The notes below the pieces were generated by a model. The model was not told the origin of the DNA, ran no database searches, and saw only the letters and a list, made by a program, of their open reading frames with translations. Shown piece after piece: positions 51,178 through 61,375 of a stretch of 64,000 nt of DNA (its first letter is position 1; the number at the start of each line of letters is the position of its first letter). The translations under genes were made by a program, and so were the position numbers. The DNA is from Clostridia bacterium (lineage in GTDB: Bacteria; Bacillota; Peptococcia; DRI-13; SM3-B62): contig JAHDSQ010000002.1 of assembly GCA_018432615.1 (NCBI GenBank), positions 95,054 to 159,053 on the forward strand. Direction: 5' to 3'.

Positions 51178-53943
51178 TTATTCCTGGGCCCCGGTTTCCG
51201 GTTCTCCGTTTTCCGAGGAAACTGCTTCTTGTTGATTACCCTCCCAGAAATTAAGCAAATCATCGATTTCCTTTTGCAGCGAACCAAAGGTCTCCCAGTC
51301 ACCTTCCTTCAATTTCTCCATAGCCTGCCTGTTTAAATCAACGAGCCTTTTAAGGATTCCATCGGGGTCTTCATTAATATCAATAATAGTCGGAGGCTTT
51401 GTATCATCCCTGTCTTTTGTACTTTCCCCGAACAAAACGGCTAAAGCCTGCTCAAGGTTGTCCTCCATCACAATTTTATCCTGGTAGAGCACAAATACTT
51501 TTTTCAACTGCGGATACTTGTTTTGCTCGGATTCGATATACAAGGGCTCAACATATAATAGAGAATCGGCTATCGGATAAACCAGTAGGTTTCCTCTAAT
51601 AACGTTACTTCCCCCTTGGGCCCACAGGGACAATTGCCCGGAGATAGTCGGATCCTGGTCTATCAGAGACTCAACCTGATTAGTACCCTGCACCTGTTCA
51701 CCCTTAGGGAATTTGTACAAGAGCAGCTTGCCGTAATTATCACCGTCCGACCTCCCGGCCAGCCACGCCACCATATTCTGTTTACGGATCGGCGTAAAGG
51801 CACGCATGAGGACAAATTCCGATTTTTCTTCTCCCGGAAGACGAATAATACTGTAATACGGTTCCTGTGTTATTTGCTTTCCGGCATAATTTTCCTGGGC
51901 GATCTCCCATCTGTCCTCCCTGTTATAAAAGACGGTTGGGTTGCTCATATGGTAATCCCGTAGCATGACGGATTGTACATTTAGTAAATCTACCGGATAC
52001 CTGACATGCTTTTTCAAATCAGCAGGCATTTCGGCAGCTTCCTTAAACAGCTCGGGATAAATGTTATCATAGACCTTGATGATAGGATCCTCATCGAAAA
52101 TGTAAAAATCAATATCACCTGAATAGGCGTCGATTATGACCTTAACACTATTACGCAAATAATTGTAGCGACGCGACTCAATAGCCTGGGAGTAAGGGTA
52201 TCTTTCTGTTGTCGTATAGGCGTCCATCATATAATAAAGCTTGCCGTCTTCACCTAAAACAAGGTAAGGGTCACCGTCATAGAGCAAGAAGGGAGCAATT
52301 CTGTATGCTCTTTCTTTAATTCCTCTTGTCTCTAAATACAGGCTTTCTGAGGTGATATAGCTTGACAGCAGGTACTTAAACTGCACGTCCCGCATGGCGA
52401 ACAAGACTCTGTTCAGAAAAGTCATAGGAATTCCTTTATTGCCCTCATAATAATATTCCTGGTTATCGTTACCCTCAGGATAATCAAATTCCAATAATCC
52501 TGTTTTAACAATGACATTTTCATTGGTGGATTCGCCGTAGTAAATACGCGGCTCTTTCACCTTAAACACTGTTGACTGGGGGGGTATATCCTTGATAAAA
52601 TACTCCGGCAAACCCGTAGATGTAATAGCGTTGGCAGGGCTCATGGCCAAACCAAAACCGTGAGTATACTTAAACATCTGGTTGTTAAAGTTCTGGGCTT
52701 GCTCCGACAAGGCTTTCTGGTTCATTTCCCGGGCAGAAATCATGACATGGGTGAGCTTCCCATCAATAAGGTATCTGTCGGAATCCACATCAATAAAATC
52801 AAAATATGAGCGGATCTCCTGCTGTTGGGCAAAGGTGCTGTTTGTAGCGCGATGGTCCAACAGTCTGATGTTGCTGATGATTTCATCGTTTTCCTCAATA
52901 TCTTTCAGCGTTAACTCCCCTATGGGGTACTCTTCTTCCTTCATATCGTCAAGCCCGTAAGCCAGCCTGGTGTATTCAATGTTACGTTCTAAATAAGGTA
53001 ATTCCCTTTCTAGTTCTTCGGGATCGACTACAAATTTCTGATAGAGACTCGGATAAACCCCCGTAATAACAACACTGCAAATAAAAAACACCAGAATAGA
53101 AAAGAGTGCTGTCTTTATTCTTTTGCGAAAGGTAACTACTATGAAGCCTCCCACCAACAGCGCTAAGACCATCATAATAAAATATGCGGGCATTCTCGCT
53201 CCGATATCGGCAGCACCGGCGCCAATCACAGAGCCGGTCTGTGAATAAAGGAGTTCATAAGACGCCAGCTTGTACTGCACAGCCTGAAAAGCGATGAGCA
53301 AGCCCAGCAGTACACCGACATGAGAAATACCTCGTTTTTCCACAATGGTGATGATACGGGAAGTAATGTTCTGAGCGGTGATTTCCACGTTGCGCGGCAA
53401 TAGTAAAATATAAAAACCAACCGCAACGATAAGATTGACCACCAGCCAGGTTGTCACAAGGCGGTATAGCAACCAATAAATCGGCATCCTGAATACGTAA
53501 AAACCTATATCTATCCCAAATTGCGGATCCGCCAACCCAAAAGGTACCGCATTGAACGTTCTGAGTATGGCCAGCCATAACTCCCCAGAATTACCGACCA
53601 CAATCGCGGCAGTAAACAAGGCCACCGGCACGGCAACCATTTTCTTTAAAGGTTTTTTGGCCAATCGGAAAATCAGGATCATATTTGCCATATTGAGTAC
53701 AAAAGCGGCTATGAATATGGCACCGCCAATAGTCAGTTTAGCATAAAAATTACGCCAAAAAACCGAACCGTACCCCAATACGTCAAACCAAGTCAAGTCA
53801 AGCTTGAGGGTAATAAAAAAACGAGCAAAAATAAATACAAGTATCAGCAAAGCAATGATTATCCGTTTAGGTGTAAATAATCCTCGCCAATTAATATTAC
53901 TGATATTTTCCATATGCCCGGTATTTTTATGCTGTCCGAACAT
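51178..53943 (-). CDS. UPF0182 family membrane protein
   Basis: A 921-residue protein of the UPF0182 family (large, Firmicute and actinobacterial membrane proteins of unknown function). The first third has about seven membrane helices (about 30-50, 70-95, 105-130, 150-180, 205-230, 255-275, 280-300); the large rest should be outside the membrane, with LDHRATNSTFAQQQEIRSYFDFIDVDSDRY and GFGLAMSPANAITS. The tail is acidic. It is a single gene; ATG at 53943 has AAAGGAGTGATGGG. No function can be assigned from sequence. Confidence 0.88.
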   Translation of the reverse strand: MFGQHKNTGHMENISNINWRGLFTPKRIIIALLILVFIFARFFITLKLDLTWFDVLGYGSVFWRNFYAKLTIGGAIFIAAFVLNMANMILIFRLAKKPLKKMVAVPVALFTAAIVVGNSGELWLAILRTFNAVPFGLADPQFGIDIGFYVFRMPIYWLLYRLVTTWLVVNLIVAVGFYILLLPRNVEITAQNITSRIITIVEKRGISHVGVLLGLLIAFQAVQYKLASYELLYSQTGSVIGAGAADIGARMPAYFIMMVLALLVGGFIVVTFRKRIKTALFSILVFFICSVVITGVYPSLYQKFVVDPEELERELPYLERNIEYTRLAYGLDDMKEEEYPIGELTLKDIEENDEIISNIRLLDHRATNSTFAQQQEIRSYFDFIDVDSDRYLIDGKLTHVMISAREMNQKALSEQAQNFNNQMFKYTHGFGLAMSPANAITSTGLPEYFIKDIPPQSTVFKVKEPRIYYGESTNENVIVKTGLLEFDYPEGNDNQEYYYEGNKGIPMTFLNRVLFAMRDVQFKYLLSSYITSESLYLETRGIKERAYRIAPFLLYDGDPYLVLGEDGKLYYMMDAYTTTERYPYSQAIESRRYNYLRNSVKVIIDAYSGDIDFYIFDEDPIIKVYDNIYPELFKEAAEMPADLKKHVRYPVDLLNVQSVMLRDYHMSNPTVFYNREDRWEIAQENYAGKQITQEPYYSIIRLPGEEKSEFVLMRAFTPIRKQNMVAWLAGRSDGDNYGKLLLYKFPKGEQVQGTNQVESLIDQDPTISGQLSLWAQGGSNVIRGNLLVYPIADSLLYVEPLYIESEQNKYPQLKKVFVLYQDKIVMEDNLEQALAVLFGESTKDRDDTKPPTIIDINEDPDGILKRLVDLNRQAMEKLKEGDWETFGSLQKEIDDLLNFWEGNQQEAVSSENGEPETGAQE

Positions 53944-54047
53944 CCCATCACTCCTTTAAGGTATTGTGAAGGTAATTAACACATTAAAGTATATCATAAA
54001 TCAAAGGAGAGTTGGACAGTCCTTTTTACAGTATTTTTTACCCCTGC

Positions 54048-55007
54048 CTAAATGGAAAGGATCGAGGCTAAACGATAATCGTCATAATTCAACTTTTTCT
54101 TCCTGTTTATAATACTCTCAAATTCAATACCTTTAATTTCGTTCCCGGAAACCGCCATCATAATCCCTTTTTCTCCCCGCAGTATTCTCTTTACTGCTTC
54201 GGCGCCCATACGACTGGCCAAAATACGGTCAAGGGCGGTAGGTGAACCGCCTCTTTGAATATATCCGAGAATGGAAAGACGGGTATCCAGCCCAGTAAGC
54301 TTACTGAGTTCCTCTGTTATCTCCATGCTGTGCGCCACACCCTCGGCCAATAAAATGATGCTATGACGCTTGCCCCTTGCCATCCCCCTTTTAACATTTT
54401 CCGCCACCATATTAAGATCTAACTCAATCTCCGGCAAAAGCAGTGATTCCGCCCCGCCGGCTAACCCTGCGGCCAATGCGATCTCCCCCGAGTTTCTTCC
54501 CATTACCTCTATTACAAAGACCCTTTCATGGGAAGTAGCGGTATCCCTAATCTTGTTTATCGCATCCAATACGGTATTAACAACCGTATCGAATCCAATA
54601 GAATTATCTGTACAAGGAATATCGTTATCAATTGTACCCGGTATTCCCACTACAGGAATCCCCATTTTGTTCAACTCAAGGGCTCCGCGAAAGGTACCGT
54701 CCCCTCCAATGGTTATTAAAGCCTCTATTTCTTTTTTATGCATATTTTCCAAGGCCTTTTCCCTGCCCTTTGGGGAGCGAAACTCATCACAACGGGCTGT
54801 CTGTAATATTGTGCCCCCGCGATGGATGATGTCGGCGACTGAGCCTAATCCCATCTCGATAAAATCACCGTTTATCAGACCTGCATAACCCCTTTTGACA
54901 CCACATACCTCCAGGCCGTGATAAATGGCGGTCCGCACCACAGCACGGATAGCGGCATTCATGCCCGGCGCGTCGCCTCCACTGGTTAAAACCGCGATTT
55001 TTTTCAT
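54048..55007 (-). CDS. pfkA: ATP-dependent 6-phosphofructokinase
   Basis: Glycolytic enzyme of 319 residues that phosphorylates fructose 6-phosphate. The N-terminal GGDAPGMNAAIRAVVR, the ATP-binding GGDGTFRGA (near 100), and the catalytic PGTIDNDIPCTDNSIGFDT near 123 are intact, as are MGRNSGEIAL and the C-terminal GYIQRGGSPTALDR. The typical bacterial length. It reads away from the T-box leader of ilvA, 160 bases away. ATG at 55007 follows a GGGAGATAATACT ribosome site. Pyruvate kinase is not seen next to it. Confidence 0.96.
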   Translation of the reverse strand: MKKIAVLTSGGDAPGMNAAIRAVVRTAIYHGLEVCGVKRGYAGLINGDFIEMGLGSVADIIHRGGTILQTARCDEFRSPKGREKALENMHKKEIEALITIGGDGTFRGALELNKMGIPVVGIPGTIDNDIPCTDNSIGFDTVVNTVLDAINKIRDTATSHERVFVIEVMGRNSGEIALAAGLAGGAESLLLPEIELDLNMVAENVKRGMARGKRHSIILLAEGVAHSMEITEELSKLTGLDTRLSILGYIQRGGSPTALDRILASRMGAEAVKRILRGEKGIMMAVSGNEIKGIEFESIINRKKKLNYDDYRLASILSI

Positions 55008-55131
55008 AGTATTATCTCCCCTTCGTCAGATTCTTTTAATATTATACACAACAACATGTCTTTCTATTTTGCGGCATGCTCCATGTCATAATTGTTAAAA
55101 AAAATTTATTTTTAAAACCAATTGACTAAAA

Positions 55132-55160
55132 CGTTTTCCTCCTGTATCATATTTGATAAT
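55132..55160 (+). promoter_or_regulatory. Promoter of the T-box-ilvA transcript
   Basis: TTGACT (55132-55137), 17 bases, GATAAT (55155-55160) on the plus strand. Transcription should start near 55167. It matches the 5' end of the T-box leader. Confidence 0.6.
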
Positions 55161-55169
55161 CGTATTTAG

Positions 55170-55505
55170 GATAAATATCACATAAAGGTTTCGACGGAAA
55201 GAAAAGTGCTCCTCTTTATGTACAGAGAGCCGGTAAAAGCTGAAAGTCGGCAATAAACGAGCATGAAATGATCATTCCCGAACCGTTGTATTGAATGAGT
55301 GGTATTATCACCGCTTGCGTAAATACAACCGGCAGCCTGTCCAAACAGGCGCGGCCACCGTTAACCGGCCGGGGTTTACGGCTTTTTGCCTGCGACCTGT
55401 CGAGTTCGTCGGTGCAAATCGACGAAAAATTAAGGTGGTACCGCGAGGATACCTCTCGTCCTTATGATGCTTGTGTGCATATTCATAAGGGCGAGTTTTT
55501 TTTTG
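55170..55505 (+). promoter_or_regulatory. T-box leader, probably isoleucine-responsive, before ilvA
   Basis: The leader shows an AGAGAGCCGG distal-stem-I block (near 55223), a GCTGAAAGTCGGC arm, the universal T-box AAGGTGGTACCGCG at 55432-55445, and a strong terminator: CTCGTCCTTATGA against TCATAAGGGCGAG (55455-55495) with T8 following. A GATCA at about 55271 is a candidate specifier, read as AUC for isoleucine; this fits ilvA as the target. Uncharged tRNA would switch to the antiterminator. The specifier codon was placed by eye and is less certain than the T-box itself. Confidence 0.85.
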
Positions 55506-55532
55506 CAAACATTATAGTAGGAGTTGATTAAC

Positions 55533-56780
55533 TTGTGTGAACTAACTATTCAGGAGATTTTAAAAGCAGCTCAGGCACTTAAAAACGTTGTTGTCAACAC
55601 CCCTCTGCAGAGAAACGACATCCTCTCGGAAAAATATCAATGCAATGTCTTCTTAAAAAGAGAAGACCTGCAAATCGTCAGATCCTTCAAGATCAGGGGT
55701 GCTTACAACCTAATCCAAGACCTACCCCAGGAAGCCATTCAAAATGGTGTGGTATGCGCCAGCGCCGGCAATCACGCCCAAGGGGTGGCCTATTCCTGCA
55801 GAGCATTGGGTATACGGGGAAAAATCTTTATGCCTTTCACGACACCCAAACAGAAAATCGACCAGGTCAAGCGCTTTGGCGGAGAATTCGTTGAAATCAT
55901 CCTGACAGGGGACACTTTCGATGATGCCGCCCAACAGGCTCAAAATTTATGTAAAGAAGAAAACGCAGCCTTCGTCCACCCCTTTGACGACCTTAGAATC
56001 ATCGCCGGACAAGGAACCATCGGCATAGAGATTATGAATGACATGGAGGATGAAGTAGATTACGTTTTCTCGACAATCGGTGGGGGTGGACTAACCTCGG
56101 GCGTCGGAACATATATCAAAAATATCAGCCCGCACACAAAGGTCATCGGAGTTGAACCTGCCGGCGCTTGCGCGATGAAAAGGTCTTTTGAAAAGAATAA
56201 AACGGTGACCCTCAAGACAATAGATAAATTTGTCGATGGAGCGGCCGTCAGAACTGCCGGAGAACTCACCTTCCAAATCTGTAAAAAGGTTGTTGACGAC
56301 ATTGTGGTCATACCTGAGGGACATGTGTGCACTAAAATCCTGGAAATGTACAATGAAAGTGCCATTATTGTCGAGCCGGCCGGAGCCCTTCCCGTTGCCG
56401 CCTTAGACTACTATAAGGATAAAATCAAGGGTAAAAACGTTGTCTGTATCATCAGCGGCGGTAATAATGACATTGAAAGAACTCAGGAAATCAAAGAAAA
56501 ATCTTTGCTTCATGAGGGTCTCAAACACTATTTCCTGATTAATTTCCCCCAGCGCCCCGGTGCTCTGAAGGAATTCGTGGTAGAGGTCTTAGGTCCCAAT
56601 GACGACATTGCACATTTTCAGTATACCAAGTCTAACAACAAAGAAAAGGGTCCTACTCTTGTCGGGGTAGAACTTAACGACAGAAACGATTACGACCTTA
56701 TCATTGAGAAAATGAAACAAAAGGGTATTCAGTACATGATCATCAACGATAATCAGGAGCTCTTTAACCTTCTCGTTTGA
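55533..56780 (+). CDS. ilvA: Threonine deaminase (threonine ammonia-lyase)
   Basis: PLP enzyme that turns threonine into 2-oxobutanoate, the first isoleucine-specific step. 415 residues with the PLP lysine in RSFKIRGAYNLI near residue 55, ASAGNHAQGVA near 82, the PLP-phosphate loop GGGGLTSGVG near 184, and a single C-terminal ACT-like regulatory domain (about 340-415, FLINFPQRPGALKEFV). The frame opens at 55524 (TTG), but the TTG at 55533 is 9 bases from TAGGAG and preferred. Controlled by the T-box above and ended by the terminator below. Confidence 0.93.
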   Translation: MCELTIQEILKAAQALKNVVVNTPLQRNDILSEKYQCNVFLKREDLQIVRSFKIRGAYNLIQDLPQEAIQNGVVCASAGNHAQGVAYSCRALGIRGKIFMPFTTPKQKIDQVKRFGGEFVEIILTGDTFDDAAQQAQNLCKEENAAFVHPFDDLRIIAGQGTIGIEIMNDMEDEVDYVFSTIGGGGLTSGVGTYIKNISPHTKVIGVEPAGACAMKRSFEKNKTVTLKTIDKFVDGAAVRTAGELTFQICKKVVDDIVVIPEGHVCTKILEMYNESAIIVEPAGALPVAALDYYKDKIKGKNVVCIISGGNNDIERTQEIKEKSLLHEGLKHYFLINFPQRPGALKEFVVEVLGPNDDIAHFQYTKSNNKEKGPTLVGVELNDRNDYDLIIEKMKQKGIQYMIINDNQELFNLLV

Positions 56781-56804
56781 CCAAGGCTGCTCTACTACCC
56801 GTTT

Positions 56805-56851
56805 AAAGCCCGCATCTATCGGAGGACTCCTATAGATGCGGGCTTTTCTTT
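56805..56851. terminator. Terminator of ilvA (bidirectional)
   Basis: AAAGCCCGCATCTAT pairs with ATAGATGCGGGCTTT around an inner GGAGGACTCC-type loop, then TTTTCTTTG on the plus strand. It lies 25 bases after the ilvA stop. It may also end glnS (stop 56859) from the other side. Confidence 0.85.
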
Positions 56852-56858
56852 GTTCACT

Positions 56859-58550
56859 TTAGTTTTTCTTCTCTTTATCTTTATCTTTGACCTTTGCCCA
56901 AGTGTCGCGTAAGGATACAATGCGATTAAATACGAGAACATCCCCTTTACTGTCGGGATCAACAACAAAGTAGCCCTGTCTCATAAACTGATACTTTTTA
57001 CCCTTCTCTGCTTCCTTGAGGCTTGGTTCAACCATACAATTGCCCAATACCGTCAGCGACTGAGGATTCAAACGCGACTCCAGCTCGTTTTGTCCTCCCG
57101 GTTCTTCTGCGGCACCTTCCTCGAGAAAGAGGTAATCATACAACCGCACCTCGGCTTGTATAGCATTTTGGGCTGAAACCCAATGCAGTGTGCCTTTTAC
57201 CTTCCTGCCGCTATTATCACAACCGCTTTTTGTTTGCGGATCATAGGTACAATGAACCTCTAAAACCTCTCCTGTTTTCTCGTCTGTGACAACACTTTCA
57301 CACTTAATGATATAAGCATTCTTCAGCCGCACCTCACGACCGGGGGCTAAGCGAAAGAATTTTTTAGGGGGCTCTAACATGAAATCATCCTGTTCAATAA
57401 ACAACTCCCTGGAAAACAGGAGCTTGCGCTCGCCCATTTCCGGATTCTCCGGGTTATTCTCAGCAACCAGCTCCTCCTCCAACCCTTTTGGATAATTATC
57501 AATTATCACTCGTAAGGGCTTTAGGACTGCCATAACACGCGGAGCCTTTTTGTTTAAATCTTCCCTGACACAATGCTCTAACAATGAAATATCCACCACA
57601 CTGTTGCTTCTGGCAACCCCGATCCTTTCACAGAAATCGCGGATGGACTCCGGGGTATATCCGCGTCTCCTCAACCCCGAAACCGTCGGCATTCTTGGAT
57701 CGTCCCACCCGCCGACATGACCTTTTTCCACCAGTTCCCGCAGCTTTCTCTTACTCATTACAGTCCGGCTCAGGTTAAGACGGGCAAACTCCATTTGCTT
57801 GGGAGGACTTTTAAACCCCACATTCTCAACCACCCAATCGTATAAAGGCCTGTGATCTTCAAATTCCAAGGTGCAAATAGAATGTGTAATTCCTTCGATT
57901 GCGTCGGAAAGAGGATGAGCAAAATCGTACATGGGGTAAATACACCATTTATCGCCGGTTCTATGGTGCGACGCCCTCAGGATTCGGTACAAAACGGGGT
58001 CACGCATATTAAGATTAGGGGACGACATGTCTATCTTCGCCCTCAGCACTCGAGTTCCGTCCGGAAACTCCCCTGCCCTCATCTTCGCAAAAAGCTCCAG
58101 GTTTTCCTCCCTCGTTCTGTTGCGATAGGGACTGTCCTTTCCGGGCTCCGTTAAAGTACCCCTATACTCCCTGATTTCTTGCGCATTCAGGTCGCAGACG
58201 TAAGCCTTACCGCTTTTTATCAATTGCTGCCCAAATTCGTACAACTGCTCGAAGTAATCCGAGGCATAATAGATGCGGTCTTCCCAATCAAAACCGAGCC
58301 ATCTGATGTCTTCTTGGATTGATTCGACGTATTCCAAATCCTCTTTGCTGGGATTGGTATCGTCAAACCTCAAATTGCATAGACCGTTATTTGAGCGGGC
58401 AATGCCAAAATTTAAACAAATGGATTTGGCATGTCCGATATGCAAATAACCGTTCGGCTCGGGCGGAAAGCGGGTATGCACCCTACCACCGTATTGCCCT
58501 GAGGTGTTATCCTCATTAATTATACTTTGTATGAAATTTGTTGGTATCAC
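56859..58550 (-). CDS. glnS: Glutaminyl-tRNA synthetase
   Basis: Class I synthetase of 563 residues that charges tRNA-Gln. The signatures are [21 protein letters not shown] (HIGH type) at residues 31-50, the acceptor block, and the KMSKS-like VMSKRKL near 268; the C-terminal beta-barrel anticodon domain follows. Length agrees with bacterial GlnRS (~555). Many Firmicutes make Gln-tRNA by the GatCAB route instead, so its presence is worth noting. ATG at 58550 follows ATTCAACGGTGATACCAACAAATTTCATAC with no strong ribosome site visible. Single gene. Confidence 0.94.
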   Translation of the reverse strand: MIPTNFIQSIINEDNTSGQYGGRVHTRFPPEPNGYLHIGHAKSICLNFGIARSNNGLCNLRFDDTNPSKEDLEYVESIQEDIRWLGFDWEDRIYYASDYFEQLYEFGQQLIKSGKAYVCDLNAQEIREYRGTLTEPGKDSPYRNRTREENLELFAKMRAGEFPDGTRVLRAKIDMSSPNLNMRDPVLYRILRASHHRTGDKWCIYPMYDFAHPLSDAIEGITHSICTLEFEDHRPLYDWVVENVGFKSPPKQMEFARLNLSRTVMSKRKLRELVEKGHVGGWDDPRMPTVSGLRRRGYTPESIRDFCERIGVARSNSVVDISLLEHCVREDLNKKAPRVMAVLKPLRVIIDNYPKGLEEELVAENNPENPEMGERKLLFSRELFIEQDDFMLEPPKKFFRLAPGREVRLKNAYIIKCESVVTDEKTGEVLEVHCTYDPQTKSGCDNSGRKVKGTLHWVSAQNAIQAEVRLYDYLFLEEGAAEEPGGQNELESRLNPQSLTVLGNCMVEPSLKEAEKGKKYQFMRQGYFVVDPDSKGDVLVFNRIVSLRDTWAKVKDKDKEKKN

Positions 58551-58619
58551 CGTTGAATCTTTAATAGTAATATCCCTTCCCCCCTCGTAAAATGGTAAAC
58601 GGATAAAAACAGTATATCA

Positions 58620-59651
58620 TTAATTTCCCTCTTTGACGCATAATTTTAAGCCCGGAACCGCATTCAGTCTCCAATCTGCCCAGTCTCTTGCCATGTAACG
58701 ATAATATCCGGCAGCGGCAATCATGGCTGCGTTATCCGTGCAGTATTCTATCGGTGGAATGTAGAGGGTTTTCTTTTCCTCTTCGCACCTTGTTTTGAAA
58801 CGTTCACGCAGTCCGGTATTGGCGGACACTCCACCGGCCAGTAGGATCGTCTTGACACCGTGTTTTTTGGCAGCACACATTGTCTTCTCAACGAGAACCT
58901 CGATAACACTTTCTTGAAAACTTGCGGCAAGATCAGCCTTATCAACCTCTTCTTTTTTCATGGCTACCTTATTGAGATAGTTCAATACCGCCGTTTTCAA
59001 GCCACTGAAGCTAAAATTGTAGCTATCCGCCCCTAACCAGGCTCTAGGCAACTCGATGGCCTTGGGGTTTCCTCTTTTGGCCAGCTTGTCAATCATCGGC
59101 CCCCCGGGGTAACCTAGGCCCATCACCCTGGCCACCTTATCAAAGGCCTCCCCTGCTGCGTCATCCTGGGTCTGCCCTAAAAGAAGATACTCTCCATGCC
59201 CCTCCATTTTCACCAACAGCGTATGTCCACCGGATACGACCAGGCAGACCAGCGGAAATTCTATGTCCCGGCTGACTAGCCAATTGGCATAAATATGACC
59301 TTCAATATGATTTACCCCTATCAAGGGCAAGCCCAGACTATAGGCCAAAGCCTTGGCAGTATTCACCCCTACCAATAAGGCCCCCGCCAATCCCGGGCCA
59401 TAGGCGACCGCAATCCCACTGAGATCGGAAAACCCCAGCTTCGCCTCGGCAAGAGCCATCTCGATCACCATGTTGACTTGTTCTAAATGGTGCCTTGATG
59501 CGATTTCAGGCACAACTCCGCCATACTTTTGATGTATTTTTATTTGCGAGGCAACGACATTAGCAAGCAGCTTTTTACCATCTGCCAGGATTGCTGCCGC
59601 CGTTTCATCACAACTTGTTTCAACGGCAAGGATTATTTCTTGTTTAGCCAT
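58620..59651 (-). CDS. tsaD: tRNA N6-threonylcarbamoyladenosine transferase TsaD
   Basis: Kae1/TsaD enzyme, 343 residues, that with TsaB and TsaE places threonylcarbamoyl on A37 of ANN-decoding tRNAs. The N-terminal VETSCDETAAAIL, the metal-binding SRHHLEQV near 54, the VSGGHTLL near 144, and GGVSANTGLRERF with CTDNAAMIAAAGYYRY near the end are all intact. Co-transcribed with rimI and tsaB, the last gene of the tsaE-tsaB-rimI-tsaD run. The ATG at 59651 has a GATGAGATAGAAAA context. Bacterial TsaD works in the cytosol as a complex with TsaB. Confidence 0.96.
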   Translation of the reverse strand: MAKQEIILAVETSCDETAAAILADGKKLLANVVASQIKIHQKYGGVVPEIASRHHLEQVNMVIEMALAEAKLGFSDLSGIAVAYGPGLAGALLVGVNTAKALAYSLGLPLIGVNHIEGHIYANWLVSRDIEFPLVCLVVSGGHTLLVKMEGHGEYLLLGQTQDDAAGEAFDKVARVMGLGYPGGPMIDKLAKRGNPKAIELPRAWLGADSYNFSFSGLKTAVLNYLNKVAMKKEEVDKADLAASFQESVIEVLVEKTMCAAKKHGVKTILLAGGVSANTGLRERFKTRCEEEKKTLYIPPIEYCTDNAAMIAAAGYYRYMARDWADWRLNAVPGLKLCVKEGN

Positions 59652-59684
59652 TTTTCTATCTCATCCTTTATCTCATTCTGCCCT

Positions 59685-60137
59685 TTATAGCTTTTTCCAC
59701 ATAATAACCGCATCCTCTTGCGTATCTACATAGTATCCTGGTCTGATACCCGCGGCTTCAAAACCAAGTTTTTCATATAACGACCTGGCTGTTGAATTGG
59801 AAATCCTTACCTCCAGTGTCATTTGCAAAACACCTTTTTTCCTAGCTACGGCAAACAAACCGTTCATCAAGAGAGTTCCCAGAGATTTACTGCGATAATC
59901 CGGCGCAACCGCAACATTGGTAATATGAGCCTCGTCAATAATTATCCACATCCCCCCATAGCCTAGAACCTTTGCAGGGTCCCCCTCCGGGGTGGCTACA
60001 AGATAATGAGCAAATTCGTTATCACTCAGTTCACAAGAAAAGGCATACGCGGACCAAGGCGTAGGAAAAGACCTTTTTTCTATTTCAACAATCCAGGGAA
60101 TGTCGTCCATTCTCATTGCCCTCAGGGTATAGGCCAA
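59685..60137 (-). CDS. rimI: Ribosomal-protein S18-alanine N-acetyltransferase
   Basis: A GNAT acetyltransferase of 150 residues with the acetyl-CoA-binding VAVAPDYRSKSLGTLLM (Q/R-x-x-G-x-G/A type) near 84 and the MTLEVRISNSTARSLYEKLGF block after it. RimI acetylates ribosomal protein S18, and in clusters with tsaB and tsaD it is the usual companion. It lies 5 bases after tsaB's stop and 34 bases before tsaD's ATG, so it is in the same operon. Confidence 0.9.
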   Translation of the reverse strand: MAYTLRAMRMDDIPWIVEIEKRSFPTPWSAYAFSCELSDNEFAHYLVATPEGDPAKVLGYGGMWIIIDEAHITNVAVAPDYRSKSLGTLLMNGLFAVARKKGVLQMTLEVRISNSTARSLYEKLGFEAAGIRPGYYVDTQEDAVIMWKKL

Positions 60138-60141
60138 CTCA

Positions 60142-60840
60142 TCACCCCCGCTTTTTTAACCGTGCTTCCGCTTCCGACGGCCTCAGATACATCGGTTTCA
60201 AGCTATATATATCTTCGCCGCCTTCTTCCCGCAGCCTTTTTTCCCCTAACCAGGCCACTGTTGCAGCTCTTGCCTGCAAAACTCCGGGAAGAGGAAGAAA
60301 AGCGTTTTGCCCTAGGACTTCCTCCCAAATATCGGCATAAACCATCGTTCCGTCGCCCACCAACACAACAGGCTCCCCATAAGAAGACAACTCCTTTACC
60401 CATTCCTGCGGACAAACAGCCCGATAAGGAACCAACTGCTCGGTTTTTTCCCCGCCAAAGCGGAAAAGTGTTGTATAAACTTCCTGTTTTCGGGCATTAA
60501 GCACCGGAGACACAAGCCCGCTACAGCCTTTCATTGTATAAGCCAGGGCCAAAAGTGTGGGCACACCGGTCAACAGAATTTTGCCTCCCTGGGCTAACCC
60601 TTTGGCAGTAGCCATACCTATCCTCAACCCGGTGAAGGAACCGGGACCGCTGGCAACGGCTATCCCTGTAACATCTTGTAACTTCATCTTGGTTTGCACC
60701 AGCACATCATCTATCAGGGGCAGTAATTGTTCGGAATGGGTTAACCCGATATTAACGGTTATTTCTCCCCTCAGACAGCCGTCCTCAACCAAAGCAACCG
60801 ACGCCACGGAAGTTGAACTGTCAATTCCCAGTACAATCAT
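60142..60840 (-). CDS. tsaB: tRNA threonylcarbamoyladenosine biosynthesis protein TsaB
   Basis: A 232-residue TsaB with the GIDSSTSVASVALVEDG start, GITV-type ITVNIGLTHSEQLLPLID, and the VASGPGSFTGLRIGM motif that is the family hallmark. TsaB holds TsaD and TsaE together for t6A synthesis. It overlaps the end of tsaE by 20 bases (60821-60840), so the two are coupled. Intact and typical length. Confidence 0.95.
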   Translation of the reverse strand: MIVLGIDSSTSVASVALVEDGCLRGEITVNIGLTHSEQLLPLIDDVLVQTKMKLQDVTGIAVASGPGSFTGLRIGMATAKGLAQGGKILLTGVPTLLALAYTMKGCSGLVSPVLNARKQEVYTTLFRFGGEKTEQLVPYRAVCPQEWVKELSSYGEPVVLVGDGTMVYADIWEEVLGQNAFLPLPGVLQARAATVAWLGEKRLREEGGEDIYSLKPMYLRPSEAEARLKKRG

Positions 60841-61336
60841 TTTTTTTCAACTCCTCAACCATCTCTTCCGTTTTTTTCCCGTAGGGAATCAGTTCAAGCC
60901 GTCTTGCAGCTTCTTTATCTTCCCGATAAGAATGTGCTATCCTGACCAGTAAATATTCCTTTGGCAGATACTCCTTTACCAAATTGCTCCATTCCACTGC
61001 CGTAACACCCAAACCATAAAAGTATTCTTCATATCCCAGTTCCTCAATGGCTTGTGAAGATGGTAGCCGATAAACGTCAAAATGAAAAAGCGGCAACCTT
61101 CCCCCTTCATAAATATGCAACAGCGAAAACGTAGGACTGGTTACCGGTCCTGCAGCCCCCAACCCGGCTGCCAAACCTTTGACAAACAATGTCTTTCCCG
61201 CTCCAAGCTCTCCTTCTAAGGCAATCACCTCTCCGCCTGTTAAGCGTTCGCCTAGGCGACGCGCCAACTCGAAGGTCTCCTCAGGAGCAAAGGTTTCATA
61301 TGTATTCACACCACAACACCCAAACTTTCCTCTCAT
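60821..61336 (-). CDS. tsaE: t6A biosynthesis ATPase TsaE
   Basis: P-loop ATPase of 171 residues. Walker A is in LEGELGAGKTLFVKGL near residue 45, SPTFSLLHIYEG near 72 and FHFDVYRL near 88, the switch and Walker-B-type blocks of the family. It works with TsaB and TsaD for multiple rounds of t6A transfer. First gene of the tsaE-tsaB-rimI-tsaD run. Start uncertain: the frame opens at 61336 (ATG, no ribosome site seen) and the GTG at 61309 is an alternative. Confidence 0.93.
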   Translation of the reverse strand: MRGKFGCCGVNTYETFAPEETFELARRLGERLTGGEVIALEGELGAGKTLFVKGLAAGLGAAGPVTSPTFSLLHIYEGGRLPLFHFDVYRLPSSQAIEELGYEEYFYGLGVTAVEWSNLVKEYLPKEYLLVRIAHSYREDKEAARRLELIPYGKKTEEMVEELKKNDCTGN

Positions 61337-61375
61337 TAACCGGCTCTAAAACCCCCGTTACCGGGACTCACTCCA

